Notes: a model not told the origin generated them from the letters alone. Shown: positions 10,455 through 19,719, counted from the stretch's first letter. The stretch: DNA of 64,000 bases from Microbacterium sp. BLY (GCF_017939615.1 NZ_JAGKSR010000002.1:1-64000), one strand, 5' to 3'. Numbers and translations are program-made.

Positions 10455-11459
10455 ATGGCCAAGGCGCCGACGGTCGAGGACGTGGCGGCCCACGCCGGTG
10501 TGTCCCGCCAGACGGTGTCGAACGTCCTCAACACCCCGGACATCGTGCGGCCGGCGACCCGGGAGCGCGTGCTCTCCGCCATCGACGAGCTCGGCTACCG
10601 ACGGCATGCGGCCGCGCGGCGGCTGCGGCTGCGGCGCAGCTCGACCATCGGCATCCGGCTGGATCCGTACCTGGGCGGCATCTCGGGAGTGGTGCTCGAC
10701 CGGTTCGTGCACGCGATCACCGAACGGGCGAGCGCGCGCGGGATGCGCATGCTCGTGTACGCGGCGCGGACGCCGGAGGAGGAGCTCGGGCGGCTCGCCG
10801 AGCTGTGGGAGGGGTCGGAGATCGATGCGGCGATCCTCACCGGCACCGTCCGCGACGACCCCCGCGTGACCCGGTTGGATGCGCTCGGCCTGCCGTTCAT
10901 CTCGTTCGGGAGGCCGTGGGGCGACGACGACATCGCCGACCCCACGCATCTCTGGGTCGACGTCGACGGTGCGGCGGGCACGCGGGCGGCGACACGACAC
11001 GCGCTCGAGCGGGGCACCGAGGTGGCCTTCCTGGGGTGGCCGGCGGGATCAGGCACGGGCGACGACCGTGAGCGCGGATGGCGGGAGGCGCTCGCCGAGG
11101 CGGGGGCGCGCGGGGCGCGGATCGTCGCCGAGGACGCGGTCCCTGACGCGCGACGCGCGGTCATCCGGGCGTGGGAGGACGGCCAGCGGGCCGACGCGGT
11201 CGTCTGCGCCAGCGACTCGCTCGCGGTCGGGGCGCTGCTCGGCCTCGCCGATGCGGGGGCGGCGGTGCCCGTCATCGGGTTCGACAACACCCCGACGGCC
11301 GAAGCCTTGGGCTTCTCGAGCGTGGAACAGCGGCCGGAGGACGTCGCGGAGGCGATCCTGCACCTGCTGATGGGGCCGACGGGGGACGTCGTGTCACCAC
11401 GCCGGGTCGAGTCCGGTTCGGCGCACGCGCTCATCACTCCCGAACTCGTGGTGCGCTGA
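10455..11459 (+). CDS. LacI-family transcriptional regulator
   Basis: 334 aa. The N-terminal helix-turn-helix (VEDVAAHAGVSRQTVSNVLN, residues 7-26) is followed by the hinge helix RRHAAARRLRLRRS and a periplasmic-binding-protein-like sugar sensor domain with ADAVVCASDSLAVGALLG and PVIGFDNTPTAEALGFSSVEQ. ATG 10455 is preceded by GAGGAGAG. It is divergent from the ABC importer/glucosidase operon and almost certainly controls it through the operator at 10376-10389. Confidence 0.93.
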   Translation: MAKAPTVEDVAAHAGVSRQTVSNVLNTPDIVRPATRERVLSAIDELGYRRHAAARRLRLRRSSTIGIRLDPYLGGISGVVLDRFVHAITERASARGMRMLVYAARTPEEELGRLAELWEGSEIDAAILTGTVRDDPRVTRLDALGLPFISFGRPWGDDDIADPTHLWVDVDGAAGTRAATRHALERGTEVAFLGWPAGSGTGDDRERGWREALAEAGARGARIVAEDAVPDARRAVIRAWEDGQRADAVVCASDSLAVGALLGLADAGAAVPVIGFDNTPTAEALGFSSVEQRPEDVAEAILHLLMGPTGDVVSPRRVESGSAHALITPELVVR

Positions 11460-11486
11460 GCCGGCGCCGGGCTGCCGGGGTCAGCG
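11454..11486. terminator. Convergent-end hairpin between lacI-family gene and hutG-like gene
   Basis: CGCTGA (11454-11459) pairs with TCAGCG (11481-11486), extended internally by CCGG/CCGG with a small bulge. Both stop codons lie within the paired arms, the same layout as at the hutI end. Function as a bidirectional terminator is inferred. Confidence 0.45.
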
Positions 11487-12395
11487 GGCGGCGAGTCCGG
11501 CGAGCAGCTCGAGGACGCACAGCGCCGCGAGCCGCACGGTACGCGCGTCCTCGGTGTCCGCGGTGGCGTCGACCTCGGCGATGTCGGCGCTGACCACCCG
11601 CGGATCAGCGGCCACCGCGCGGGCGAGGGCGCGCAGTTCCCACGCCGCCAGGCCCCCGGGGACGCTGGCCGGGCACCCCGGGGCGACGGCACGATCACAG
11701 GCGTCCACGTCGATGTCGAGGTGCACGCGGGCGGCGTCACCGGCACCGGCGATCTCGACCGCCTCGGCGACGACGTCAGCGATCCCCCGCCGACGCACGT
11801 CGTCGATCGTGATGACCCGGATGCCCCAGTCGGCCGCGCGGCGGGCGTACGCCGCGGAGTTCGCGAAGTCGGCGAGGCCGATCTGCACGATGCGCGCGGG
11901 GTCGATGCGCGCGGTCGGGACGGAGGCCGCGACCGGGTCGTCCTCCACCAGCCGCCGGACCGGGGTGCCGTTGGAGACCCCGTCGCGCAGGTCGAAGTGC
12001 GCGTCGATCGTGATCAGGCCCGTCGCCCGGGCGCCGAGCGCCACCGGATACGTGAGGGAGTTGTCCCCGCCGAGCGCGATCACCAGGGCGGATGCCTCCG
12101 CGAGCCCGCGCACGCGCGCGATCGCCTCGGCCTCTCCTGCCTCTCCGTCCGGCTCGGACACATCGCCGGCGTCGGCGATGCGGAGCACCTCGTCCAGGTC
12201 GACCGGCGAGGGGCCCAGCACCGTCGTGCCGTAGCGGGGGAGCGCCGCGCGGATCGCCGCCGGGGTCGCATGCGCCCCGGTCGGCGAGAGCGAGGTGCGC
12301 CAGGTCGGGACGCCGAGGAGCACGGCATCGGCGGCACCGTCGAACGCGGGCCAGGCACCCGCGCGCGGCCAGAGCGGGTCATGGGACAGCGGCAT
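11481..12395 (-). CDS. hutG: Formimidoylglutamase-like arginase/agmatinase-family hydrolase
   Basis: 304 aa. The binuclear manganese motifs of the ureohydrolase family are visible: GGDNS (109-113), DAHFD (131-135) and HLDIDVD with Asp227/Asp229. GGDNS in place of GGDHS is familiar in actinobacterial HutG proteins (from memory). It would cleave formimino-glutamate to glutamate and formamide, completing the hut pathway encoded at 918-5273. It lies 6 kb from those genes, so agmatinase or another ureohydrolase activity remains possible. ATG 12395 is one base from the stop of the upstream DUF445 gene. Confidence 0.75.
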   Translation of the reverse strand: MPLSHDPLWPRAGAWPAFDGAADAVLLGVPTWRTSLSPTGAHATPAAIRAALPRYGTTVLGPSPVDLDEVLRIADAGDVSEPDGEAGEAEAIARVRGLAEASALVIALGGDNSLTYPVALGARATGLITIDAHFDLRDGVSNGTPVRRLVEDDPVAASVPTARIDPARIVQIGLADFANSAAYARRAADWGIRVITIDDVRRRGIADVVAEAVEIAGAGDAARVHLDIDVDACDRAVAPGCPASVPGGLAAWELRALARAVAADPRVVSADIAEVDATADTEDARTVRLAALCVLELLAGLAAR

Positions 12396-12396
12396 C

Positions 12397-13674
12397 TCAG
12401 ACTCCCGGGATGAGGGCATGGGCGACGGTGAAGATCGCGAGTCCGGCCAGCGCACCGACGACGGTGCCGTTCAGCCGGATGTACTGGAGGTCCCGGCCGA
12501 CCATGAGCTCGATCTTCTCGGTGGTCTCGGCGGGATCCCAGCGTTCGACGGTGTCGGTGATGATCGACGCGATGTCGTGTCGGTACCGGTCCACGAGGAA
12601 GACGGCGGCGTCGGACACCCAGGTGTCGACGCGGTGCTGGAGGGCGGCGTCGGTCGTGAGGCGCTCGCCGACCTCCTGCAGCGCCTGGACGGCGCGCCGC
12701 CGCAGCCCGCTCTCCGGGTCCGCCAGGGCGGCGAGGAGCCCGTTCTTCGCGGTGTTCCACGCCTCCGCGGCGAGAGCACCCACGCGCGGACTGTCGAACA
12801 GCGCGGCCTTCGCGTTCTCCAGCTTCTCCCGGGTCGCCGGGTCGTTCTGCAGGGCGTCCGCGAGGCGGGCCAGGTACCCGTCGATCGCGAGGCGGGCGGG
12901 ATGCCGGGGATCGGCCTGCACGGCCCGCACGAACTTCATGGCCTCGTTGTAGACGGTGTCGTCGATGAGGCGGTGCGCGATCTTGGGCATCCACCCGGGC
13001 AGCCGCCGGGAGACGAGTCCCGCGAAGGAGGCGGCGTTCGCGTCGAGCCATCGCCCGATGCTGTCGACGGCGAGGTCGACTGCTCCGTGATGCGCCTCGG
13101 CGTCCACGATCTTCTCCAGCCAGGCCCCCGCGGGCGGACCCCATTCCGGGGCGACGAGGTGCTCACGGGCGAGGTCGGCGATGAGGTCGCGCACGTCGTC
13201 GTCGCTCAGCGCGTTCAGCACCGCCGTCGCGATCGTGGCTCCCTCCGCGGCGACGCGTTCCGCGTGCGGGGTCTCCCGGAGCCATTCCCCGGCACGGACG
13301 GCGATCGCGGTGCTGGTGAGCTTGGTCCGCACGACGTCGGCGGCGAGGAAGTTCGTCTCGACGAACTCGCCCAGCGTCCGGCCGATCTCGTCCTTCCGGT
13401 TCGGGATGATGGCCGTGTGCGGGATCGGCAGGCCGAGCGGACGGCGGAACAGGGCCGTCACCGCGAACCAGTCGGCCAGGGCGCCGACCATGCCGCCTTC
13501 CGCGGCGGCGCGGACGTAGGCGAGCCACCCCACCCGCTCCTGGAACGCGAAGGCGACGACGAACGCCACGGCCATGAACACGAGAGCGCCGAGCGCGACG
13601 GCCTTCATCCGCCGCAGTGCGCGCCGGCGCTCCTGATCGGCGACGGAGAGCAGCGTCGTGGGTGTTCGCGGCAT
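12397..13674 (-). CDS. DUF445 family membrane protein
   Basis: 425 aa. An N-terminal hydrophobic segment (ALGALVFMAVAFVVAFAFQ, about residues 27-45) precedes the DUF445 hallmark VRAAAEGGMVGALADWFAVTALF and PHTAIIPNRKDEIGRTLGEF. A second hydrophobic segment ends the protein (GALAGLAIFTVAHALIPG), so both ends are probably membrane-anchored with a helical body between. The function is unknown. AAAGGAT lies 6 nt before the ATG and could serve as RBS or as part of a -10. It is transcribed with the hutG-like gene. Confidence 0.88.
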   Translation of the reverse strand: MPRTPTTLLSVADQERRRALRRMKAVALGALVFMAVAFVVAFAFQERVGWLAYVRAAAEGGMVGALADWFAVTALFRRPLGLPIPHTAIIPNRKDEIGRTLGEFVETNFLAADVVRTKLTSTAIAVRAGEWLRETPHAERVAAEGATIATAVLNALSDDDVRDLIADLAREHLVAPEWGPPAGAWLEKIVDAEAHHGAVDLAVDSIGRWLDANAASFAGLVSRRLPGWMPKIAHRLIDDTVYNEAMKFVRAVQADPRHPARLAIDGYLARLADALQNDPATREKLENAKAALFDSPRVGALAAEAWNTAKNGLLAALADPESGLRRRAVQALQEVGERLTTDAALQHRVDTWVSDAAVFLVDRYRHDIASIITDTVERWDPAETTEKIELMVGRDLQYIRLNGTVVGALAGLAIFTVAHALIPGV

Positions 13675-13710
13675 GACGTCATCCTTTCACGGGGCGGGTA
13701 GCCTCGATAC

Positions 13711-13983
13711 GTGATCGAAGACATCAAGAAGCGCGCTCTCCACCGCACCAGCATCCTCGAGGGTCAGATGCGCGGCGTCGCGCGGATGATCGAGAACGAG
13801 GAGTACTGCATGGACATCATCACGCAGTCCCGCGCGATCCAGCGCTCGCTCGAGTCGCTCAACCGTCTGCTGCTCGAGAACCACCTCCGCACCCACGTCA
13901 CCCACATGTTCGAGGACGGAGGGGAGGAGCGCGACAAGGCCGTCGACGAGCTCCTCAAGGCCTTCGACTTCGACCGTAAGTAG
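13711..13983 (+). CDS. CsoR/RcnR-family metal-sensing transcriptional repressor
   Basis: 90 aa all-helical protein, typical of the family. The ligand positions that form Cys-His-Cys in copper sensor CsoR are Cys33, His58 and His62 here, a Cys-His-His pattern closer to RcnR-like members. No copper chaperone or efflux gene is adjacent. GTG 13711 has no RBS; TAGCCT lies exactly 6 nt upstream, consistent with a leaderless transcript. It is divergent from the DUF445 gene across 36 bp. The metal or other effector is uncertain. Confidence 0.88.
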   Translation: MIEDIKKRALHRTSILEGQMRGVARMIENEEYCMDIITQSRAIQRSLESLNRLLLENHLRTHVTHMFEDGGEERDKAVDELLKAFDFDRK

Positions 13984-13997
13984 ACCCCGGGCGCGGT

Positions 13998-15386
13998 TCA
14001 GCGCGCGGTGGCCTCGTCCGCCACGGCCAGCGCCTCGTCGATCGCGGCCAGACCCCGCACCAGCTCCTCCTCCTCGATCACCAGCGGGGGAGCGATGTGC
14101 AGCCGATGGAAGTGCGTGAACGGCCACACGCCGGCTCGCTTCACGGCCGCGGCGAACGCGGTCATCGGTGCGGCGTCGGCACCGCTCGCATTGAACGGGA
14201 CGAGCGGTTCCTTCGTCTGCTGATCCCGGACGAGCTCGACCGCCCAGAACAGGCCGCGACCCCGGACCTCGCCGACGCTCGGGTGGGATGCCGCCCAGGA
14301 GCGCAGGGTCGGTCCGACGATGCGCTCGCCGAGGTCGCGCACGCGTTCCAGGATGCCGTCGCGGCGGAAGACCTCGAACGTGGCCACCCCCGCGGCACAG
14401 GCGAGGGGGTGGCCGGAGTAGGTGAGCCCGCCCGCGAACGGGACGGTGTCGAAGGCGGCGGCGATGCGGTCCGACAGGACGACGCCACCGAGCGGGACGT
14501 ACCCGGAGTTCACGCCCTTCGCGAAGGTCAGCAGGTCAGGGCGGCCGTCGAACGCATCGATGCCGAACCACTCGCCGAGGCGCCCGAATCCGACCATGAC
14601 CTCGTCCGCGATGAAGACGATCCCGTAGCGATCGCAGAGCGCGCGCACCCCGGGGAGGTAACCCGGCGGCGGGAGGAGCACGCCGTTCGTGCCCACCACC
14701 GTCTCGATGATGAGGGCCGCGATGGTCTGCGGACCCTCGAGCTGGATGGTCTGCTCCAGGTGGGCGAGGGCGCGCTCCGTCTCCTGCTCCGGGGTCTCGC
14801 TGTGGAACGGCGAGCGGTACAGGTACGGCCCGAAGAAGCGCACCGCGCCCGTGTCACTCACGTCGTTCGCCCACCGGCGCGGGTCGCCGGTCAGGGCGAT
14901 CGCGGTCGCCGTGGAACCGTGGTAGCTGCGGTACATCGACAGCACCTTCCGCCGGCCCGTCGCCTGCCGGGCCATCCGCACCGCGTACTCGTTCGCCTCC
15001 GCGCCGCCGTTCGTGAAGAAGACCTTCTCGAAGCCGTCGGGGGCGACCTCGGCGATGAGGCGTGCGAGCTCACCGCGCACGTCGTTCGCCATCGCCGGCT
15101 GGATGGTCGCCAGCCGTCCGGCCTGCCGCTGGATCGCGGCGACGAGGTCGGGGTGCTGGTGACCCAGGTTGAGGTTCACGAGCTGGCTGGAGAAGTCGAG
15201 GTAGGCGGTGCCCTCGTAGTCCCAGAAGGTCGAGCCCTGCCCGGCGGCGACGGGCAGCGGATCGATCAGGGCCTGCGCGCTCCAGGAGTGGAAGACGTGG
15301 GCGCGGTCGTCGGCGCGCACCTGCGCCTCGGCGTCCGGGGCGGGGAGGGCAGAGGTGACGCCGTGGCGGTCGGTGAAGCTCGTCAT
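13998..15386 (-). CDS. Class III PLP-dependent aminotransferase
   Basis: 462 aa, fold type I omega-aminotransferase. The PLP Schiff-base lysine is Lys290 (LLTFAKGVNSGYVPLGG); the pyridine-N aspartate is Asp261 (FIADEVMVGFGRLG). The neighbouring semialdehyde dehydrogenase (15 bp upstream in the same operon) suggests the product is a semialdehyde such as malonate semialdehyde from beta-alanine, or a similar one. Taurine or GABA specificity cannot be excluded. The PucR-type regulator across the divergent promoter supports a role in nitrogen-compound catabolism. Confidence 0.88.
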   Translation of the reverse strand: MTSFTDRHGVTSALPAPDAEAQVRADDRAHVFHSWSAQALIDPLPVAAGQGSTFWDYEGTAYLDFSSQLVNLNLGHQHPDLVAAIQRQAGRLATIQPAMANDVRGELARLIAEVAPDGFEKVFFTNGGAEANEYAVRMARQATGRRKVLSMYRSYHGSTATAIALTGDPRRWANDVSDTGAVRFFGPYLYRSPFHSETPEQETERALAHLEQTIQLEGPQTIAALIIETVVGTNGVLLPPPGYLPGVRALCDRYGIVFIADEVMVGFGRLGEWFGIDAFDGRPDLLTFAKGVNSGYVPLGGVVLSDRIAAAFDTVPFAGGLTYSGHPLACAAGVATFEVFRRDGILERVRDLGERIVGPTLRSWAASHPSVGEVRGRGLFWAVELVRDQQTKEPLVPFNASGADAAPMTAFAAAVKRAGVWPFTHFHRLHIAPPLVIEEEELVRGLAAIDEALAVADEATAR

Positions 15387-15401
15387 CGTGATCGCTCCTT
15401 G

Positions 15402-16886
15402 TCAGTGGTTGCTCGGGAAGCCGAGGTCGATCTGGGACGGCGTGTGGTCGGGCCACCGCGTCGTGACCACCTTGGAGCGCGTGTAGAAGTGCACGGACTC
15501 CGGGCCGTAGATGTGGGCGTCACCGAAGAGCGAGTCCTTCCAGCCTCCGAAGGAGTAGGCGCCGACCGGGACGGGGATCGGCACGTTGACACCGACCATG
15601 CCGACCTCGATGTCGAACTCGTACTGGCGGGCCGTTCCCCCGTCGCGCGTGAAGATCGCCGTCCCGTTGCCGTAGGCGTTCGCGTTGACGAGGGCGACCG
15701 CATCCGCATAGGTCGCCACGCGCACCACGGACAGGACCGGACCGAAGATCTCCTCGTCGTAGACGCGCATCCCCGGGGTGACGTCGTCGATGAGGCTCAC
15801 CCCGAGGAAGAACCCGTCGCCCGGGAACGACCTCGTGGTGCCGTCCACGACGACCCGCGCTCCCTCCGCCGCGGCCCCCGTGACGAAGGAGGCGACACGG
15901 TCGCGGTGCTCCGCCGTGATGAGCGGACCCATCTCGCTGGCCGGGTCCGTGCCGGGGCCGATCGCGAGACCCTCGATGCGGGTGGCGATCGCGGCGACGA
16001 GGTCGTCGGCAATGTCGCCGACCGCCACGAGCACGGACACCGCCATGCAGCGTTCGCCCGCGGAGCCGTAGGCGGCGGAGACGGCCGCGTCCGCGGCCGC
16101 GTCGAGGTCGGCATCGGGCATCACGACCATGTGGTTCTTCGCGCCGCCCAGCGCCTGCACGCGCTTGCCGGCCGCCGAGGCGCGCTGGTAGATCGACCGG
16201 GCGATGGGCGTCGAGCCGACGAAGCTCACGGCCTGCACGCGCGGGGACTCCAGGAGCGCGTCGACGGCCTCCCTGTCGCCGTGCACGACGTTCAGCACAC
16301 CGTCGGGGAGGCCGGCCTCACGGAACAGCCGCGCCAGCCAGACGGCGGCGGACGGGTCCTTCTCGCTGGGCTTGAGGACGACGGTGTTGCCGCACGCGAT
16401 CGCCGATGCCACCATCCACAGCGGCACCATGACCGGGAAGTTGAACGGCGTCACGGCGGCGACCACCCCGACGGGCTGCTTGACGGAGTGCACGTCGACG
16501 CCGCGGGAGACCTGCTCGCTGCGCTCGCCCTTGAGGAGGTGCACGAGACCGGCGGCGAACTCGACGTTCTCGATGCCACGCGACACCTCGCCGGCGGCGT
16601 CGGAGAGCACCTTGCCGTGCTCCGAGGTCACGATCGCGGCGAGCTCGTCCGTGCGCTCCTTCAGCAGCTGACGAAGCCGGAAGAACACGTCCGCGCGCTT
16701 GATGAGACTCGTCTCCCGCCAGCCGGGCAGCGCGGCGGCAGCGGCCGTCACGGCTGCGTCGACCTCGGCGGCGGATGCGAAGGCCACCTCGCGGGTGACC
16801 TCTCCGGTGGCCGGATCGAAGACGGGGCCCCGACGGACCGCAGCGGCGGTCTCGGTGCCGTTGATGACGTGACGGACGATGTCCAC
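15402..16886 (-). CDS. mmsA: CoA-acylating methylmalonate/malonate-semialdehyde dehydrogenase
   Basis: 494 aa aldehyde dehydrogenase. Catalytic Cys280 is in GSAGERCMAVS, and TPFNFPVMVPLWM (about residues 146-158) carries the conserved Asn150 of the family. It converts (methyl)malonate semialdehyde with CoA and NAD to propionyl- or acetyl-CoA. Paired with the downstream aminotransferase it would finish beta-alanine breakdown, as after reductive pyrimidine degradation, or a branch of valine or myo-inositol degradation. No inositol-specific genes are adjacent. The 97-bp intergenic region upstream is shared with the PucR-family regulator. Confidence 0.92.
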   Translation of the reverse strand: MDIVRHVINGTETAAAVRRGPVFDPATGEVTREVAFASAAEVDAAVTAAAAALPGWRETSLIKRADVFFRLRQLLKERTDELAAIVTSEHGKVLSDAAGEVSRGIENVEFAAGLVHLLKGERSEQVSRGVDVHSVKQPVGVVAAVTPFNFPVMVPLWMVASAIACGNTVVLKPSEKDPSAAVWLARLFREAGLPDGVLNVVHGDREAVDALLESPRVQAVSFVGSTPIARSIYQRASAAGKRVQALGGAKNHMVVMPDADLDAAADAAVSAAYGSAGERCMAVSVLVAVGDIADDLVAAIATRIEGLAIGPGTDPASEMGPLITAEHRDRVASFVTGAAAEGARVVVDGTTRSFPGDGFFLGVSLIDDVTPGMRVYDEEIFGPVLSVVRVATYADAVALVNANAYGNGTAIFTRDGGTARQYEFDIEVGMVGVNVPIPVPVGAYSFGGWKDSLFGDAHIYGPESVHFYTRSKVVTTRWPDHTPSQIDLGFPSNH

Positions 16887-16983
16887 GGGGCTCCTTCGCG
16901 AGTCGTCGCGTATCGAACACTCTGACCGAGGGTCGCTACGCTGGGGTACTGCCCATGCTCACAGACGACGAGAGGCCTGCAGA

Positions 16984-18513
16984 GTGTCAGAGCGTCAGGA
17001 GTTCGTCCCGGTCCGGACAGATCGTCCGGAACCGGCCGTCCTCTGCGTCGCGGACGTCCTCGCGCTGCCCGTGGTCCAGCGAGGAGCGCCGGCCGTGCTC
17101 GTCGGCGGGGTGGCGCTCGACGCGGGGGTCCGATGGGTCCACGTCTCCGACAGTGCCGACGTCGCCCGCCTGCTCGACGGCGGGGAGCTGCTGCTCACGA
17201 CGGGGGCGGCCTGGCCCACAGAGCCCGGGGCGCTGCGTCGTCTCGTCGCGCAGCTGACGAGGGTCGGGGTGTCCGGGATCGTCGTCGAGCTCGGTGAGCG
17301 GATGCCCCGGGTCCCGGATGCGGTCGTCGCGGCGTGCGCCGCCTCCGGGCTCGCCCTCGTCGCGCTCGCCGCCGAGGTGAAGTTCGTCGCCGTCACCGAG
17401 GCCGTGCACCGCGCGCTGATCGACGCGCAGACCGCCGCGCTCCGTGAGCGACAGCGGCTGCACGACCTCTTCACCGAACTCAGCCTCCGGGGCGCTCCCG
17501 CCGACGTGATCGTGTCGGAGGTCGCCCGCGCGCTCGACGTTCCCGTGGTCCTGGAGAATCCGTCGGGGGAGGTGATCGCGGCCGAGGCTCTCCGCCTTCC
17601 GCTCCCCGCGGTCCTTCGACCCGGCACCCCGGAGGGCGGCGACCGCGTGCCCGTCCAGGCGCGCGGCGTGCGCTGGGGCTGGCTCGTGGCGGGCGACGGG
17701 CCGCCGCATCCCGCGGGACGCGCCACGGTCCTCGAACTCGGGGCGACCGCCCTCGCGTTCGGCTGCCTCGCGGACGGCGAGGGCGCCTGGTCGCTGCTCG
17801 CCCATCGCCGGCTCCTCGACGACCTCCTCGGCGCCCGCTTCGCCCGCGAGGAGGACATCGCGTCCCGCCTCCGCCGGCTCGGCCTCGACCCGGCGGAGAG
17901 CGGGAGCCGCGGCCTGGTGATCCGGGCCGAGGGGCCGGCGGAACCGCCCGTGGAGCGGGCGCGCGCGGCCGGGTTCGCCGCGGTCGGAGCGCGCCGCGGT
18001 GCCGACATCGTCCTGCTCCTCGGTCCCGGTTCCCTGACGGACGCCGTGGTGCAGCGGGTGGCCGACGGCGCCCCCGCGGTGGTCGGGCCGGAGGCGGCGG
18101 GTGTCCTCGGGCTCCTCGCCTCGACGCGCGCGGCCCTCGCGCTCGCCGCGCGAGCGCCCGGCGGGGAGGCGCCGACCGTGCGTCGGGTCGACGATCGTCC
18201 CCTGGAGCGTCTCGTCTCCGCCCTGCACGACGATCGGCGACTGCAGGCGCACAGCGAGCAGATGCTCGCGCCGCTGCTCCGCCACGACCGTGAGCGCCGG
18301 GGAGACCTGCTGGACGTCCTCGCCGCGCTCGTCGCGCACCCGGGCAACCGGTCGGCCGCCGCGGCGGCGAGTCACCTGTCCCGGTCGGTGTTCTACCAGC
18401 GGCTCGCCCTCATCGGCGAGCTCATCGGAGCCGACCTGGACGACGGCGAGACGCTGGCCGCCCTGCACCTCGCGCTCCTGGCGCGACGCCGCGACGCGCC
18501 GGCCACCCGCTGA
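16984..18513 (+). CDS. PucR-family transcriptional regulator
   Basis: 509 aa. The N-terminal purine-catabolism-regulator-like domain (about 15-140) contains LLTTGAAWP and GVSGIVVELGERMPRVPD. A GGDEF-like central region and a C-terminal PucR helix-turn-helix (about 450-500, SAAAAASHLSRSVFYQRLAL) follow. The GTG start at 16984 has GAGAGG 8 nt upstream. It is divergent from mmsA and the aminotransferase and probably activates them in response to their substrate. Confidence 0.88.
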   Translation: MSERQEFVPVRTDRPEPAVLCVADVLALPVVQRGAPAVLVGGVALDAGVRWVHVSDSADVARLLDGGELLLTTGAAWPTEPGALRRLVAQLTRVGVSGIVVELGERMPRVPDAVVAACAASGLALVALAAEVKFVAVTEAVHRALIDAQTAALRERQRLHDLFTELSLRGAPADVIVSEVARALDVPVVLENPSGEVIAAEALRLPLPAVLRPGTPEGGDRVPVQARGVRWGWLVAGDGPPHPAGRATVLELGATALAFGCLADGEGAWSLLAHRRLLDDLLGARFAREEDIASRLRRLGLDPAESGSRGLVIRAEGPAEPPVERARAAGFAAVGARRGADIVLLLGPGSLTDAVVQRVADGAPAVVGPEAAGVLGLLASTRAALALAARAPGGEAPTVRRVDDRPLERLVSALHDDRRLQAHSEQMLAPLLRHDRERRGDLLDVLAALVAHPGNRSAAAAASHLSRSVFYQRLALIGELIGADLDDGETLAALHLALLARRRDAPATR

Positions 18514-18550
18514 CACCCCGGCGCCGCGTGCTCGTCGCGCGCCGTCGTCG

Positions 18551-18577
18551 CGGTCCGGTCAGGAGTCGACCGGACCG
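18551..18577. terminator. Convergent-end hairpin after the PucR-family gene
   Basis: Perfect 10-bp stem CGGTCCGGTC / GACCGGACCG with loop AGGAGTC. The stop codon of the minus-strand acyl-CoA dehydrogenase-like gene lies across the arm and loop boundary. Probably a bidirectional terminator. Confidence 0.65.
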
Positions 18578-19719
18578 AGCCAGGCGCTCGCCGCGGTGGC
18601 GTGCGCGGATTCCGGGTCCGAGGGGTGGAAGGCGCCGGCGAGCACGTCGCGGTAGAGCCGGGACAGTTCGTTGCCGGAGAAGTAGGAGCCGCCGCCCGCG
18701 ACGAGCATGGCCTCGTCGACGACCTGCTTCGCCATCGTCACCGCCCGGTGCTTCAGCCCCGAGAGCGCGGGGAACCAGCGGGCCCCGTGGTCGGCGCGCT
18801 CGTCGACGTCGCGCGCGAGGGCGGCGATCTGCGGCGGAAGCGCGTCGTACGCGAGGGCCATGTCGGCGATGCGCCAGCGGATGTCCGGATCCTGACTGTA
18901 CGCGGCCCCGCTCTTCTTCGATCGCCGCGTATGCGCGGTCGCCACGGCCAGTTCCAGCGCACGGTGCGCGATGCCGGTGTAGACGGACGCGAGGAGGATC
19001 TCGAAGACCGAGAAGATGCCGAAGACGATCGGGTCCGGGCTGGGGCCGGGTTCGATGCGGCGCACCACGTGGGCCGCGTCCGCGGTGGCGCCGTCCAGGC
19101 GGGTGGTCCTGCTCTGCGTGCCGCGCATGCCCAGCGTGTCCCAGTCGTCCGAGGTGGTGACCCGGTCGCTCCGTTCGACGAAGGCGAAGACGAGCTTCGG
19201 CGCATCAGGACTGGTCGTGTCGAGCCCGTGCAGCCCGAGCCTGGTCCACACGGGGGCCAGCGAGGTGAAGATCTTGGTGCCGGTGAACGCATACCCGCCC
19301 TCGCCGTCCGGGACGGCCGCGGTGTCGCTGCCGAACAGCACGAGGTCGTTCCCGCCCTCGCTGATCCCGAACGCGAACACCTCACCGGCCACCGCGCCGT
19401 CCTGCACGAACTCGAGGCCGGGGACCCCGCGGTCCGAGAAGACCTTGGCGACGCCGGTCCAGACGAGGTGCATGTTGATCGCGAGGGCCGTGGCGGGGGC
19501 TGCACCCGCGAGCCGCTGCTGCAGAAGGGCCGCCTGTGCGAGTCCGAGCCCGGCACCGCCGCGCTCCCGCGGTACCAGGATCGACAGGTAACCGGCCGCG
19601 CGGAGCTCATCGAGGTCGGCCTGGGGGAAGGTGTTCTCCCGGTCGTGGATCGGCGCGCGCTCCCGGATGCGGTCGAGCAGGTCGTCGGGGAGATACGCCG
19701 ACGGGTCGAAGTCAGTCAT
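18559..19719 (-). CDS. Acyl-CoA dehydrogenase-like flavoprotein
   Basis: 386 aa with the acyl-CoA dehydrogenase fold: N-terminal helical domain (LDELRAAGYLSILVPRERGG, about 38-57), middle beta domain (KIFTSLAPVWTRLGLHGLD) and C-terminal helical domain. The family also includes flavin-dependent monooxygenases of the DszC/SfnB type, and the sequence does not decide between them. The ATG overlaps the stop of the upstream alpha/beta hydrolase gene (ATGA), so the two are co-translated and probably act on the same compound. Confidence 0.85.
   Translation of the reverse strand: MTDFDPSAYLPDDLLDRIRERAPIHDRENTFPQADLDELRAAGYLSILVPRERGGAGLGLAQAALLQQRLAGAAPATALAINMHLVWTGVAKVFSDRGVPGLEFVQDGAVAGEVFAFGISEGGNDLVLFGSDTAAVPDGEGGYAFTGTKIFTSLAPVWTRLGLHGLDTTSPDAPKLVFAFVERSDRVTTSDDWDTLGMRGTQSRTTRLDGATADAAHVVRRIEPGPSPDPIVFGIFSVFEILLASVYTGIAHRALELAVATAHTRRSKKSGAAYSQDPDIRWRIADMALAYDALPPQIAALARDVDERADHGARWFPALSGLKHRAVTMAKQVVDEAMLVAGGGSYFSGNELSRLYRDVLAGAFHPSDPESAHATAASAWLGPVDS

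Noticed and set aside
14097..16925. A 942-codon plus-strand open frame opposite the aminotransferase and mmsA genes
   Set aside because: Low-complexity Arg/Gly/Glu/Asp composition with no motif; the minus strand has two clear enzymes with intact catalytic residues.
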